Shown here in pieces: positions 35,165-45,710 of a stretch of DNA of 64,000 nucleotides (positions within the stretch are counted from its first letter, which is position 1; every line of letters starts with the position of its first letter). The position numbers were made by a program, and so were the translations under genes. The stretch spans positions 1,745,419 to 1,809,418 of the forward strand of contig CACVBU010001358.1 in assembly GCA_902728285.1 (NCBI GenBank), read 5' to 3'. The notes beneath the pieces were generated by a model. The model did no database searches. It had not been told where the DNA came from and saw only the letters and a program-made list of their open reading frames with translations. Source of the DNA: Clytia hemisphaerica. Taxonomy: Eukaryota > Cnidaria > Hydrozoa > Leptothecata > Clytiidae.

Positions 35165-38100
35165 AAATTGTCCTTTTGAATATCAACTGCATGTCGTTTT
35201 AAAGATCTTACATTCAATAGGCAAACATTTAAATTAGAACTGCACCTCATAATATCTGCAACTCTTTCAACTTTGTTCTGACGCAATCGTGTGTATTCTT
35301 CACTAACTTTATCACTACAGACAAAAGCACTACGTCGATATTGACCAGTAAAGTACAAACCATTTAAATTTTTCACTCTGCTGATTGCAACATACATTTG
35401 ACCAGCATTGAACTTTCTTTGCCTTGCAAGGTCAAAACTAACGACTACTGAATCCAAAGTCAATCCTTGAACTTTGTGCACTGTACAAGCATAAGCTAGC
35501 TTAAGAGGAAATTGTGTCCGTGAAATGATAGGTGAAGTGTATGGGTTTTTTTTATCAAAGGGAAAATTTACCTCACTCTTTTCAATGGGAACAGTTTCAG
35601 TGGCCTTAGCATATTGGTCTTTACTTCGAGCTTTTATTCCAGCCGTCTTATCGTCTAGTTTAACATAAATTAGCTCTGCTTTATTGTTTCTGAATTTTAC
35701 GTCAGTGACGGTTCCAAGTTGACCATTGATCAACCTATCCTCTATATCAATATTACTAATTAGCATTACTCTTGCCCCTATTTTCAAATCAAATAGAACT
35801 GATAAGCCACCTGTATCGTTAAGTGGCAGGTTCTTAACCTTGGTAATTTGAGATTCAGTAAAATCCCTTGGATAAACGTCGATAGCTTCTACATTTATTG
35901 TTTCCGAGGGCAGAGTATCTAATCTTTGAATATTGTGTAGATGGACTGAAGCATTTTCTGCAAACAAATGCAATGATTCTATTGGATAATCAGGGTGTTC
36001 TCGTGTTATCAGTCTAGATTTAATCATACTTTCATCATTACTATTCAATTCACCTACTCTTACATTGTTCAAGAGATCAATGAAGTCAGAATCATCCTTT
36101 TGACGCATAATCTCATCTAATTCAGCTAGTTTGAATAGGTGCCATAATTTGAATGCACCAATAATAGGTCCCTCAGTTGAAAATACTGGACTTTGAAAAA
36201 TTGGAGGTAATTGAAAGAGGTCTCCACAAACAATGATACTTTTCCCTGCAAATGGTGTGTTGTCATTTACACCAAAAATTTCACATAATCTTGTATGTAT
36301 GTTCAAAAGCTGTTGCGACGAAATCATAGATATTTCATCAATTATTATCAACTTTACATGATGTAATTTATTTCTAATGGCAGTCCTTTGTTTGTCAGCC
36401 ATATTTCTGAATTTTCCAACTGGAATACTCAATCCTGTGTGTACTGTGGTGCCAGATATATTGATAGCTGCTATACCAGTTGGGGCCAATTTAATAATAC
36501 GTGGCTTCTCTAGCTCATCACTTTTATATGCTAGGACTTTTGACAAACAATTGTAAATACATTTAATTAAATGAGATTTTCCTACGCCCGCACCACCTGT
36601 CAAAAATATTCTCAATGGTTCTAATGGTCTGGGATTATTGGACTTGGAATTTTGCACATACATTTTCCCCCAATTTAGTACTATATCAAAAATATCTCTT
36701 TGCTTAGAATTTAAAGATCTTATATGGGTATTGATTTGGTCATCAGTTTGTAAGCCGTGAACTGTTTGAGTAAATGGTGCAAAATTTTGCTCGATATCAT
36801 GACTTTCATCATCATTTTCACCGTCTGATGAGTTACTCATTAGGTCTTGCACTTCATCATTTTCTTGTTGAGCAAAGGCATCTTGATTATGCATAAGGTC
36901 ATTGCGATAGTTTTGAAGTACTAAATCAACAAGATGACCATCAGGTTCAAAAATTAGCTTATTCTCGTTAACAACTACATTGACTTCATCTAAATTGAGC
37001 TTCAACACATATGAACCATCAAGTTTCAAATCATTTTCTTCTGATCTAAATGGGTAAAACAACATTAGAATATGGTGGGAAAATTTTTCTGGATGTTTGT
37101 TTTTGTTAGGAGTGTAGTACCTCAAAACTTTTGGAACCTTACGAAGCTTAAGTTTCTCCTTACTGTTGATTAATTTAGCTGATTTTGGAAGTGTTTGGGG
37201 TTCTTGATGATTCACTGCACTTGTTGCATCATCTAGTACAGTAGGCTGCCAATCATTTTCATCATCTGTATTTTTTCTTGTGTCTAACGTATAGTTTGCA
37301 CTGAATGTGGCATAACACATAGTATTAAATTGCCCTGTGTTTGGGCGGTCGATATATCTGTTTAACATATTTCGTTTGAAAAGATCATCAGAATCCTCAG
37401 GCAATTCCTCAATTTCTTCTTTTGATTTGAAAATTCTGTACCTTTGATCAGGTAAGTTAGTGTTAACGAACGAAATAGCAGGAAAGCATTTTCTAAGCCA
37501 CAGTTCAGGCATTGTTAAGTAAACTGCTTCTTGGATTGAGCATTCTCTATTAGAGTTGTAAACTTTGGCAATTTTAGACATTTTCTCAAACTGACTGTCA
37601 TTTGAATCTTTGGCCTGCTTCAATGCTTCTTGCATCGCAGTTGAACACTTATCTTCACTTTTTGAAAAATAGGCACACATGTATGTAACTGCCTTGTATG
37701 CATTAAACACTGGTTGGATATCGATGTTGGCCTCCCATGCTAGGAGGCCTTCTGCAAAATAATTGTTGACAAAACAAGAATATGGGTCACGTTTTAGAAA
37801 CAAATGTTGATCTTTGTCTGGTGAGATTGATAAGTAATATTCATATGTTTCATAATTTAACCCTAAAGAAGACAAAATTGTATCAATAGAGCCAATTTCA
37901 ATATACTCAGGCTTATCAGGATCTAAAATGTTTCTCTTTTTAGGATGCAAATTTGTATCTATAAATTCTTGAACAGTTTGGATCACATTATTTCTAGCAA
38001 CCAAAATATCATGTTTTTCAGTTTCAGGTAACCCTTCAGGAAGCGGTTCAGACAAAATAGTACGCTTGCAGAAAAGTTTTCCAAATTTGAATCGGCATTC

Positions 38101-40473
38101 ATTTTTGCGATATTTACTACACGTTCTAGAATGGGAGTGTATTTGATATTTAGTGACTAAATTCCATAACTCAGGACTTCCTTCTCTATCAGGAACATTA
38201 GCAGAAATAACACTATCTATGTGTTCAATATACTTTTCTTTTCCGTCTTCAAGTTTTGGGACATCTTTAGCCCAAAGCAAACAATGATCATGTGGGCTAC
38301 CCCTGAAAGTAAATTCTACTCTGAGAGCATAGTATGTAATTTTTCCAAGTTGGCCGTCCATTATAATCTCTTTGAAAAACAACTCTTTTCTATATTGATA
38401 TTGACGCACAAGCACAACAGGATTGCTATTAAGTAGGGCACATCTAGATTGGTAATCAAGAAGTTCATGATCAGTATCAGCATCCCCACTTAATTGTCTG
38501 ATAATGGTAACAAATTCCTCCCACCGTAAATCTGCACAAGAGAGAGTCATAAAGTATGTTGGGACACCAAGTTGTTTAACCATTGCAAGAACATCAGATA
38601 ACATATGTTGCCAGTATGCAGGGGTTCCTTTTATAGTACTCATAAACTTGTATGCATTATCGGATGCTACGCAATTTTGAATTGTATCATTAAAATTATT
38701 TGCTAATAGTCCCGCAGTCAAGTTGGAATTTGAAATTCTCATTGCGATATTGATCTTACTTCTAAGATTAAGCTGTAGTAAAGTTTTGTGAGCAAAAAAA
38801 ATGTAATCTGAATCCGAAGCAAACTTTTGAGTGTAATTTAAAAGACGCTGATTAAAGTACTTTGTTGGCGACAATTTTATATCTCGCTCTACGTTATAAC
38901 CAAATTTCCCAGTAGGAAAAAGATGAGGATGAGCTAACTCTTCACATAATTCATCTTGTGTTAAAGAATTTGGGGTTTGACCTTCACCTGGAGCTAAGAT
39001 CGCATTTTCATCATCCAAAATAATGTTTGGCACTTCTGATACAATAACCGTTTCACATGTTGGCGTCCGATACGCACTGAGTGGATCATCAGAATCAAAT
39101 TCATTTTCCAATGGCTCTTCGAAAGGCTTGATTAAAGTGACTGCTCTATCATCAACAAATCTGATATCATTATCACAAGAGGAGTTTGATAAAGAATCAT
39201 TATTTGATAAAACACTTTCAACAAATACATCATTAGTTACTTGGTCAATGATTGACATATCAATATTTATATCATGATACAAAGGGTTATTATTTACTAA
39301 AAAATCCAAAGTTTCAAAAATCTTTTGACGTCTAACTTGCTGCGAAATAACAGGGTTTTTGTAGGATATCTTCCTTTTTAATTCTACATTTATGACACCA
39401 CTACTGTCACTTCCTCTAGGAAGTACTTTGCACACAACTGGTGTTTCAATGGGAACATTGCATATTGCACCTTGCAATTTAGGGAATTCACCTTTACGCA
39501 TGATCATGATTTTCGAAAATAAAATCCTTTGGGATACTAAAATTCTTTCCAGTTTTCTTAGATCACTCAAATGATCTGGGAGATCAAAAACTTGAAGTTT
39601 GTTAGAAACAGATTGACATGGGATTTCACCTTTCACTAGTTTCCTATGACAAGTTGTACATACATAAAAATTACCGTCAAAAGTCGTAACAGGATTAAAA
39701 TTTTCTATTTCTTCAAAATTGATATTTGAGTATTTTTGTTCATCAAAATGAATTACAGATTTCTTGAACATACTGCGATTACACATAACACATATGTAAG
39801 AGGGACCCTCTTGTTTTTTTTGCCTGAAATTATCAACCCTTTTTCCTGAAATAAGTTTTTTGTTGTTAATATAAGCTTTGCGCTTTGCTTCCTTTTCTCG
39901 TTCATGTTTTTCTGATCCTTTGTTTGATTTGCGTGAAGATTTTGCAGCTTTGCGCATCTTTTCTTTTTGTTGTTCATGTTTTTCTGATCCTTTATTCGAT
40001 TCGCGTGAAGATTTTGCAGCTTTACGCATCTTTTCTTTTTGTTGTTCATGTTTTTCTGATCCTTTGTTTGATTCACGTGAAGATTTTGCAGCTTTTCGCA
40101 TTTTTTCTTTTTGTTGTTCATGTTTTTCTGACCCTTTATTCAATTCGCGTGAAATTTTTGCAGCTTTGCGCTTCTTTTCTTTGTCATGCTCATGTTTTTC
40201 ACTATCTCTAAGTAGTTCAAACTTTCTTTTACGTGAAGCTTTTTTATGCCAACATATTACCTCTTTTAAAATCACACTTTTGGTATTTTCGTACGCATGA
40301 AAATTGGTTTTCAAATAAATGACATTAAACAAATTTGCCCTATACTGAGATCTTATGTATCTTTTTATTTCAGTAATATTTCGAAACTGCAAAAGTACTG
40401 ACGTACCAATGTCACCGGGAACTTGATGGCCCTTTGCATCTCTGCTATGGGAATCAAAACAAAATATTTTCAT
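35137..40473 (-). CDS. Helentron ORF2: Rep/helicase polyprotein
   Basis: The frame opens before 40473; the ATG at 40471-40473 is the first usable start. In order: the C-terminal piece of the C76-like domain (FDSHSRD at the start); four copies of a charged repeat of about 22 residues (GSEKHEQQKEKMRKAAKSS) near residues 95-185; a Cys pair region (CVMC, CTTCHRK); a Helitron-like N domain (HLFPTGKFG); the Rep nickase HUH motif as HDH (RGSPHDHCLLW, about residue 727, near 38288) and the Rep tyrosine region (YKAVTYMCAYFSK); then a PIF1-type helicase with Walker A GGAGVGKSH (about residue 1290, near 36590), Walker B IIIDEIS, CGDLFQLPP and VHKVQGLTLDS. It ends at TGA (35137) after the first residues of the endonuclease (NVCLLNVRSLK). 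The long open frame argues for recent activity. Confidence 0.92.
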   Translation of the reverse strand: MKIFCFDSHSRDAKGHQVPGDIGTSVLLQFRNITEIKRYIRSQYRANLFNVIYLKTNFHAYENTKSVILKEVICWHKKASRKRKFELLRDSEKHEHDKEKKRKAAKISRELNKGSEKHEQQKEKMRKAAKSSRESNKGSEKHEQQKEKMRKAAKSSRESNKGSEKHEQQKEKMRKAAKSSRKSNKGSEKHEREKEAKRKAYINNKKLISGKRVDNFRQKKQEGPSYICVMCNRSMFKKSVIHFDEQKYSNINFEEIENFNPVTTFDGNFYVCTTCHRKLVKGEIPCQSVSNKLQVFDLPDHLSDLRKLERILVSQRILFSKIMIMRKGEFPKLQGAICNVPIETPVVCKVLPRGSDSSGVINVELKRKISYKNPVISQQVRRQKIFETLDFLVNNNPLYHDINIDMSIIDQVTNDVFVESVLSNNDSLSNSSCDNDIRFVDDRAVTLIKPFEEPLENEFDSDDPLSAYRTPTCETVIVSEVPNIILDDENAILAPGEGQTPNSLTQDELCEELAHPHLFPTGKFGYNVERDIKLSPTKYFNQRLLNYTQKFASDSDYIFFAHKTLLQLNLRSKINIAMRISNSNLTAGLLANNFNDTIQNCVASDNAYKFMSTIKGTPAYWQHMLSDVLAMVKQLGVPTYFMTLSCADLRWEEFVTIIRQLSGDADTDHELLDYQSRCALLNSNPVVLVRQYQYRKELFFKEIIMDGQLGKITYYALRVEFTFRGSPHDHCLLWAKDVPKLEDGKEKYIEHIDSVISANVPDREGSPELWNLVTKYQIHSHSRTCSKYRKNECRFKFGKLFCKRTILSEPLPEGLPETEKHDILVARNNVIQTVQEFIDTNLHPKKRNILDPDKPEYIEIGSIDTILSSLGLNYETYEYYLSISPDKDQHLFLKRDPYSCFVNNYFAEGLLAWEANIDIQPVFNAYKAVTYMCAYFSKSEDKCSTAMQEALKQAKDSNDSQFEKMSKIAKVYNSNRECSIQEAVYLTMPELWLRKCFPAISFVNTNLPDQRYRIFKSKEEIEELPEDSDDLFKRNMLNRYIDRPNTGQFNTMCYATFSANYTLDTRKNTDDENDWQPTVLDDATSAVNHQEPQTLPKSAKLINSKEKLKLRKVPKVLRYYTPNKNKHPEKFSHHILMLFYPFRSEENDLKLDGSYVLKLNLDEVNVVVNENKLIFEPDGHLVDLVLQNYRNDLMHNQDAFAQQENDEVQDLMSNSSDGENDDESHDIEQNFAPFTQTVHGLQTDDQINTHIRSLNSKQRDIFDIVLNWGKMYVQNSKSNNPRPLEPLRIFLTGGAGVGKSHLIKCIYNCLSKVLAYKSDELEKPRIIKLAPTGIAAINISGTTVHTGLSIPVGKFRNMADKQRTAIRNKLHHVKLIIIDEISMISSQQLLNIHTRLCEIFGVNDNTPFAGKSIIVCGDLFQLPPIFQSPVFSTEGPIIGAFKLWHLFKLAELDEIMRQKDDSDFIDLLNNVRVGELNSNDESMIKSRLITREHPDYPIESLHLFAENASVHLHNIQRLDTLPSETINVEAIDVYPRDFTESQITKVKNLPLNDTGGLSVLFDLKIGARVMLISNIDIEDRLINGQLGTVTDVKFRNNKAELIYVKLDDKTAGIKARSKDQYAKATETVPIEKSEVNFPFDKKNPYTSPIISRTQFPLKLAYACTVHKVQGLTLDSVVVSFDLARQRKFNAGQMYVAISRVKNLNGLYFTGQYRRSAFVCSDKVSEEYTRLRQNKVERVADIMRCSSNLNVCLLNVRSLKRHAVDIQKDNFCMKMICYV

Positions 40474-41162
40474 TGTAACGTAGCACACCCAAACAATTTC
40501 CAGCTATAAACTAAGACTGCACCAGAATGTTGTAATAAAAGTTCCTCATTGACAAAATTTACTGAAATACCTTCATTCTCGAAATATCCTTCAACGATAT
40601 TGAAATCTAGTGAACAGATACTATTTCCGATTGTAACTTCTTTCTGGAACTCTTCAATTAACGGTGACTGTCTAGTGATGCCAAGATTTTTAAAATTGAG
40701 ATCCCCTTGATTCAAAACATAATCCAAATCATGAGTCTTCCAAAGTGATAATTTTCTAAGCTGTGCATAGCAAATAGCAAAAAAGCAATTGGACGAACAT
40801 TGTATACCGGCAGTCTCGCCAAACTTAGAATTTCCTTGATGAAATGAACCTCGAATACTTTTGATCTCTTCCTGTGGACCTGGATTGAGTTCTATATCAC
40901 CTGACAATAGTAATGTATAGTTAACTTTAAAAGTAATAAGAACTGGCTCTATTAAATTGTACCCTGCATTATTTGGATACTGAACAAACATTCCATTCTT
41001 TGAAAAATGCATGAGGTTAAGAGGTGTTTGAATTTCAATTGTTTCGTAAGACTTAGGAATTGCAAAAACTAAAAGTGTAAAAAGTGCTATGAATCTAACG
41101 GGTTTCAATAATCGCTCGTTGCTATTAAGGTCGTATCTTCCGGTGTGAATATCTTTTTTCAT
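40470..41162 (-). CDS. Helentron ORF1: leader, 2A peptide and N-terminal part of a C76-like protease
   Basis: 230 codons. Residues about 22-36 are hydrophobic (VRFIALFTLLVFAI). Residues 82-96 are YTLLLSGDIELNPGP, the complete 2A consensus, with the expected break between G95 and P96. From about 103 the sequence RGSFHQGNSKFGETAG then QCSSNCFFA matches peptidase family C76 (deubiquitinase-like, first defined in a viral tegument protein and also seen next to Helitron genes); Cys122 would be the nucleophile. The frame ends at TGA (40470-40472), but the domain's next conserved part (FDSHSRD) opens the following ORF, so this stop is best explained by a frameshift near 40490. The TGA overlaps the ATG of the next ORF as ATGA. 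Confidence 0.8.
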   Translation of the reverse strand: MKKDIHTGRYDLNSNERLLKPVRFIALFTLLVFAIPKSYETIEIQTPLNLMHFSKNGMFVQYPNNAGYNLIEPVLITFKVNYTLLLSGDIELNPGPQEEIKSIRGSFHQGNSKFGETAGIQCSSNCFFAICYAQLRKLSLWKTHDLDYVLNQGDLNFKNLGITRQSPLIEEFQKEVTIGNSICSLDFNIVEGYFENEGISVNFVNEELLLQHSGAVLVYSWKLFGCATLQ

Positions 41163-41715
41163 GAGATATTTTTAATTCGATTTTTAACCATAAAAATTTT
41201 CAACTTTTCGTTTTAAAGCGATATATTCAAAATCTACATTAATTTTGCTTTTTAATGGTACCCATAACAATTAATGTTGAAGAAATTTTATAAATTCAAA
41301 TTGTGGAAATATGTCCTTAATAAAAAAAAAAATCAGTATTTTTGAAGCTGTGGGACTATTTTTGAATTCTACATCTTGAATTTTTGACAATGTCTTGAGC
41401 CGAACTCTTTCTATCAGTTTTTGTCAAGGGGGTTTATATTCGATTTTTTTTCTTTGAATTTTTGGCGGTCAAAAGTTGAAAAAGACGATTTCTTAATCAT
41501 TTCAATAGATAAAAGCCTTTATATCTTTAAGTATAGGTATGAAACCATATCCTCCTGAACAAACTTCGTTTATTTCTTATAATTTCAATGGAATGAAATA
41601 GAAAATTTCGTCGAAGTTTTGAAATTAATCCCGCTATAACAATTTTAAGGTAACTTACTAGTAGATCGTTGCTTGTAGAGATTTTACTGACCTAATTTCC
41701 AGAATATTTTTTACG
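41163..41715. other. Upstream flank of the Helentron ORFs
   Basis: AT-rich. It probably includes the element's 5' non-coding end on the minus strand, but I cannot place the terminus. Confidence 0.4.
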
Positions 41716-41990
41716 CAATAAGCAAACAAATAGCCCATAATACAATAAAGAAATGTATAGATTCAATTAACTCCGATAGCTAAAATACATTAAATGGCTT
41801 TATCACCTCAATAGATAAAAGATCCAATGGCCCTTTTACAATTTGTTTTCTTGTTAATAAGCAAACAAATGGTCCACAATACAATAAAGAAATGTTTTTA
41901 TCCAATTGTTAAATGGTTTCATTATCTCAATAGAGATCCCATGGCCCTTTTAGAATTTACTCTTTTGTTTCTAGCCTCCAGCTGTATTTC
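41716..41990. repeat. Imperfect 140-bp tandem duplication
   Basis: AATAAGCAAACAAAT at about 41716 and 41856 starts two copies that share AATACAATAAAGAAATG, CTCAATAGA and CCAATGGCCCTTTTA-like phrases in the same order. Confidence 0.75.
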
Positions 41991-42552
41991 GAGCGGGAAA
42001 AATTTTTGGCGGGGAAAAGATCCCTTTCCCCTTTTGTCGATAGGTTAGAAAATCCTTTATATCAACAAATCAATAGAATCAAAAGCTATTATGAGACTTG
42101 TTTGTTTTTCCTTTATTAGACTCCTAATCAATAGGTCTTTTACAAATTAGAAGATTTGATAAACTCAAGACCGGCCTTAAACAATAGCATCACTATGGAA
42201 ACGAAAATTATGAAATCAATCTCAAAATTATTTTGAAATAGGGAAATAAGACCTTAATTTCAACGAGCGAGAAAAAGCATTGTTAGAAAATTTGGAGCCG
42301 ATAAAAATGGACTTTGAAATTGACTTCACATTTCTCTGAGCTGTGTAGGCAAAGCCTCCAATCAACGCACGGTATGATTCAATGGATATCATTTCAGAAC
42401 TAAAAGACTATATGTAAATCTCTGAGTCTCAAATATTTTCTAATGTATCTACAGTAAATAAGATATTTGTAAGAGCTGACAATGCAGCTTGGTATTGTAA
42501 TCACTGACAATGCAAGTGAGTTTCTTTAAAGCTGGTCGATACGTACACAGCT

Positions 42553-42656
42553 GATGCCTCAACAGAATTCAGTGGCCCGTAGTGCGTGAATCTGAAGGGA
42601 AAAAAGGCCTCAATCAGATTTAGTGGCCCGTAGTGCATAAATCCGAAGGGCAAAAA
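42553..42656. repeat. Two-copy tandem repeat of about 52 bp
   Basis: GCCTCAA, then AGTGGCCCGTAGTGC, then GAAGGG plus an A-run, occurs twice in a row with small differences. Confidence 0.75.
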
Positions 42657-43994
42657 AAAAAGTAAAATAAAAAAAAATGCCACGATCAAATTCAAATTCA
42701 ATTCAAATCAAGTGCAGTTGAATGAATCTGAATATGAAGGGGCAAAAACAGGCTTTAGACAGATCCACTAGACAAATAATACCGTAAACGGTCATAACTT
42801 GCAACACGGACTTAACTTGCAACAGCTTTGTTTATTTACGTTTTCTCCACGTTGATTGCTTCGTTTTCTTTCATTTTTTCAGGGAATGTTCGAAATGGTA
42901 AACTACACGTTAATCAAGCAAAACAAGCCCGATTGAATAATTTGTTGCGAAGATGAAGATGAAAAAGTGAAAATAATTAGGTCACTCCAATAAACCCCCA
43001 CGCATGGGCGATTGACGTCCTCTTACGATGCGATTTCTAGAAAGTTCGAAAGAAGAAAGACGAGGCCTTGCTAGGTTGAAATCCGCAGCTCGTACAGTTT
43101 TTCGTTCTTCCGTATTCTTCGATTGAAGTTGCTAGATTACATTTCACAACGAAGAGACGTTTCGATGCATAAATTGGATAATTACCAATGCTTACATGTT
43201 AAATCAATCAACCATGTAACTGAAGGATCTCAGCTGAAGTTCTGCTTCCTAATGTCCCATTCGAAAACTAATCATGTTAATAACAAGACTGGTGTCATAA
43301 AAGTGCCTCAAAAGAAATCAATAAAATCATTCGTCGTTAAACTGTAATCATCAATTTTACGATCAGGGGGTCAAGGATTGTTCAAGTGCGTTTCTTTTAT
43401 AAGAAAAATTTAATTGAAATAAGTTCTACAATTCGTTGGATTTACGGAAGAAGAATGACCATCAAAAGACAGGACGGAAGAAAAAGCAACCCTTCAGGAA
43501 TGAGGAGCAGAGCCAATTTTGTAAGAGTATAAGAAATGCAAGTAAGAGCTTCGGAAAAGAACAACACACCCTGTACACGCTAATTTTGAATTTTTCTTAA
43601 GAACTTTTTTAATCAAAAGTGATTATTTTTCCTACAAACCTGTTCCGAATTTAGTTAAGATACAGGGGTGTATTTGTAACACTGGATATGGACGTTTCGT
43701 CGATCGATATAGATTGTGAGACAGGGGTGTGTGCAAAGTCAACGTCAAATGAGCGTTATGAGTATTCTGATGAAGATGAGATGAGTATTCTGATGAATAT
43801 TCCGGTATCTCGTCAATGGGAACCAGAGAAGGAGTAGTGTATTAGACAATCATTTCTCAGTCTAAGAGGTGTCACTCTTTGCGAACGCAGAACTCCGGGC
43901 AGACAGTGACGGGATACATGGTAAAAAGTAAATATCCGTTTTCTTCTCGAATTTTTACAAATCTCCTATATATAAATACGGTAAATCATGTCAT

Positions 43995-44165
43995 GCCGAA
44001 ACACCTGTCTCAAAGCCCCGGTGGAATTTTTTCCCACAACAGGGCCAATAATTTCTATTAAAATCTCTATGGGGATAGGAATTATATTGTTCCAAGCTTT
44101 AAAATACACAATGAAGATGGTTTTGGAGTGCAATTTTTTACATTGGATGGATTTCGAATGGGGAT
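43995..44165 (+). repeat. Dispersed repeat family C, copy 2
   Basis: Inverted relative to 25660-25840. It shares TTTTGGAGTGCAATTTTTT, TATTGTTCCAA and AGCCCCGGTG. It lies inside the 2.9-kb TIR element. Confidence 0.75.
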
Positions 44166-44904
44166 GAAATCAACGGGGACGAACTTTTTTGTATCTATTC
44201 AACGATTCAATGCAAAAATTAGATTCTGTAATTATATAATACATAAGATCGAAAACACTCTCTCTCTCCTCTCTCACCCCGGAAGTAAAGTTCAATAGCA
44301 AAACGATGAATGAGTTTGGCATACTATGATGAGGATCGGGGATTCCAACGGTAGAAGACGAAAGACTTAAAACAAATAATATATTAAACCGTTATTTAAA
44401 CGTATAAGCTTTCTCGAGCCTATAATATTCCTCGAATGTCTTCATTTTGTGTTTTATCACCACCAAAACAATGTGTCAAACTTAAAATTTGAAAGAGCAA
44501 GGTTTTTTTTTTTTGTGGAAACACGCAAATAGTGATACCCAATAATATTCGCTAAAGATTCTTCCCGAGAAAAATTTTACGTTTTTAGTGTTCTATCCCT
44601 ATGAAAGTATATATTATATATGATTGAATCTCTCCGGTCAAAAACATCTAGTACTATACTTCGATAAAACTTTCCATTTTATTAAGGGAAGACTTCTTCT
44701 CCTTACAAATTTGGCGAATTCGGCAACATTTTTCACTCAAAAATTTTCATGGAAATCCACCTATACGCTATTTCCAAATTTTGAGTCCCATAAAATGGTA
44801 AATTACAATAAGTTACGGATGATGGTCCTTGATTTGTTACCGTAACCTGCCGTCGTAATCCCAACTTTTAATTCAATATTTTATTTCGTTTTCATCTCAG
44901 CATA

Positions 44905-45130
44905 CTTTAATTGGATTGATTTTCGTAAGCTGTACTTTTGCGAGGCAAAAGGTTCGTTTTTTTGAATTTATATTCACTAATCGGCGATTGCAAAATAAAA
45001 GTTTTGCGAATATTGAATTTCGCAACTCAGTTTTCTCTCGCAATTTAGCAAGATTTTATTTTCGTGAATGAAAGGCAAACATTTGCAAAAAAGCGAAAAG
45101 ATAAATTCGCGAAAATTAATCCAATTAAAG
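44905..45130. mobile_element. Nested 226-bp MITE with TA duplication
   Basis: Ends CTTTAATTGGATTGATTTTC at 44905 and, inwards from 45130, CTTTAATTGGATTAATTTTC. TA lies at 44903-44904 and 45131-45132. Confidence 0.85.
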
Positions 45131-45710
45131 TAGACATTATTTTGCTTTAATTGAGATGGGGGTGTAGAATTATCATTCAACTCGTCGAAGGTACGAAATC
45201 CCAGATCTTCGTTACACTGAGCTTCTCCGCTTAGTAATGCCCCCCGTCTTTCTATCGATGTTTTTGCAAATGTTCCCTTATCGTCATAAAAAAGCCGAAC
45301 CAATTATGAATTTGCATGTGTGAGAAGTAATAGTAATTCACAAATTGATCCGTCTTTTGTCTACAACAACGCACTCCATCGTTGTGCCATTTTTTAATTA
45401 TGCTATTAAAATTTGTTGAAATCAAATTTTTTTCATGTGATAGAGTTGGCGCGTGTTCAGTATGTTGTTGTTATGAAATTAGCACCGTTGCAAGTTGTGG
45501 ACTTTGAAGACATTTTTTTGGTCATCTTTGGATTAACGACGTTTTCGATTGAAGTTTCTGTTTGGATCAATGTATGGTAATCTAAAAAGGAATAAGGTAG
45601 AAGCTTATTTTGTGAAAGTTTCATTGCTATAACTTTTCTAGGTTAAAAGATATAGCATCGTTTAGTCAAAAAACGCTGTTTTTCGTTGCAAGTTATGGCC
45701 GTTTACGGTA

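Larger units (their letters stand above)
34590..41162 (-). mobile_element. Helentron-type Helitron, nearly complete coding region
   Basis: Read on the minus strand it encodes, in order, a leader with a 2A motif, a C76-like cysteine protease, a Helitron Rep (HUH) domain, a PIF1-type helicase and an EEP endonuclease. A C-terminal endonuclease identifies the Helentron (Helitron2-like) branch, which transposes by rolling-circle replication through the Rep nickase. The coding part is broken by three apparent single-base frameshifts (near 40490, 35165 and 35036), with open frames on both sides of each. Terminal motifs were not located, so the true element is longer than these limits. Confidence 0.9.
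42782..45708. mobile_element. 2.9-kb TIR element with TA duplication
   Basis: Inverted ends CCGTAAACGGTCATAACTTG (left) and CCGTAAACGGCCATAACTTG (right, read inwards), both continuing CAAC (23 of 24 identical). TA flanks on both sides (42780-42781 and 45709-45710). I find no transposase in either strand; the open frames inside are short and unrecognised. It carries a nested MITE (44905-45130) and a copy of dispersed family C (43995-44165). Confidence 0.8.

Noticed and set aside
39753..40300. Open frames on the plus strand and in other minus frames over the charged repeats of the Rep ORF
   Set aside because: They are shadows of the 66-bp coding repeats of the real minus-strand ORF.
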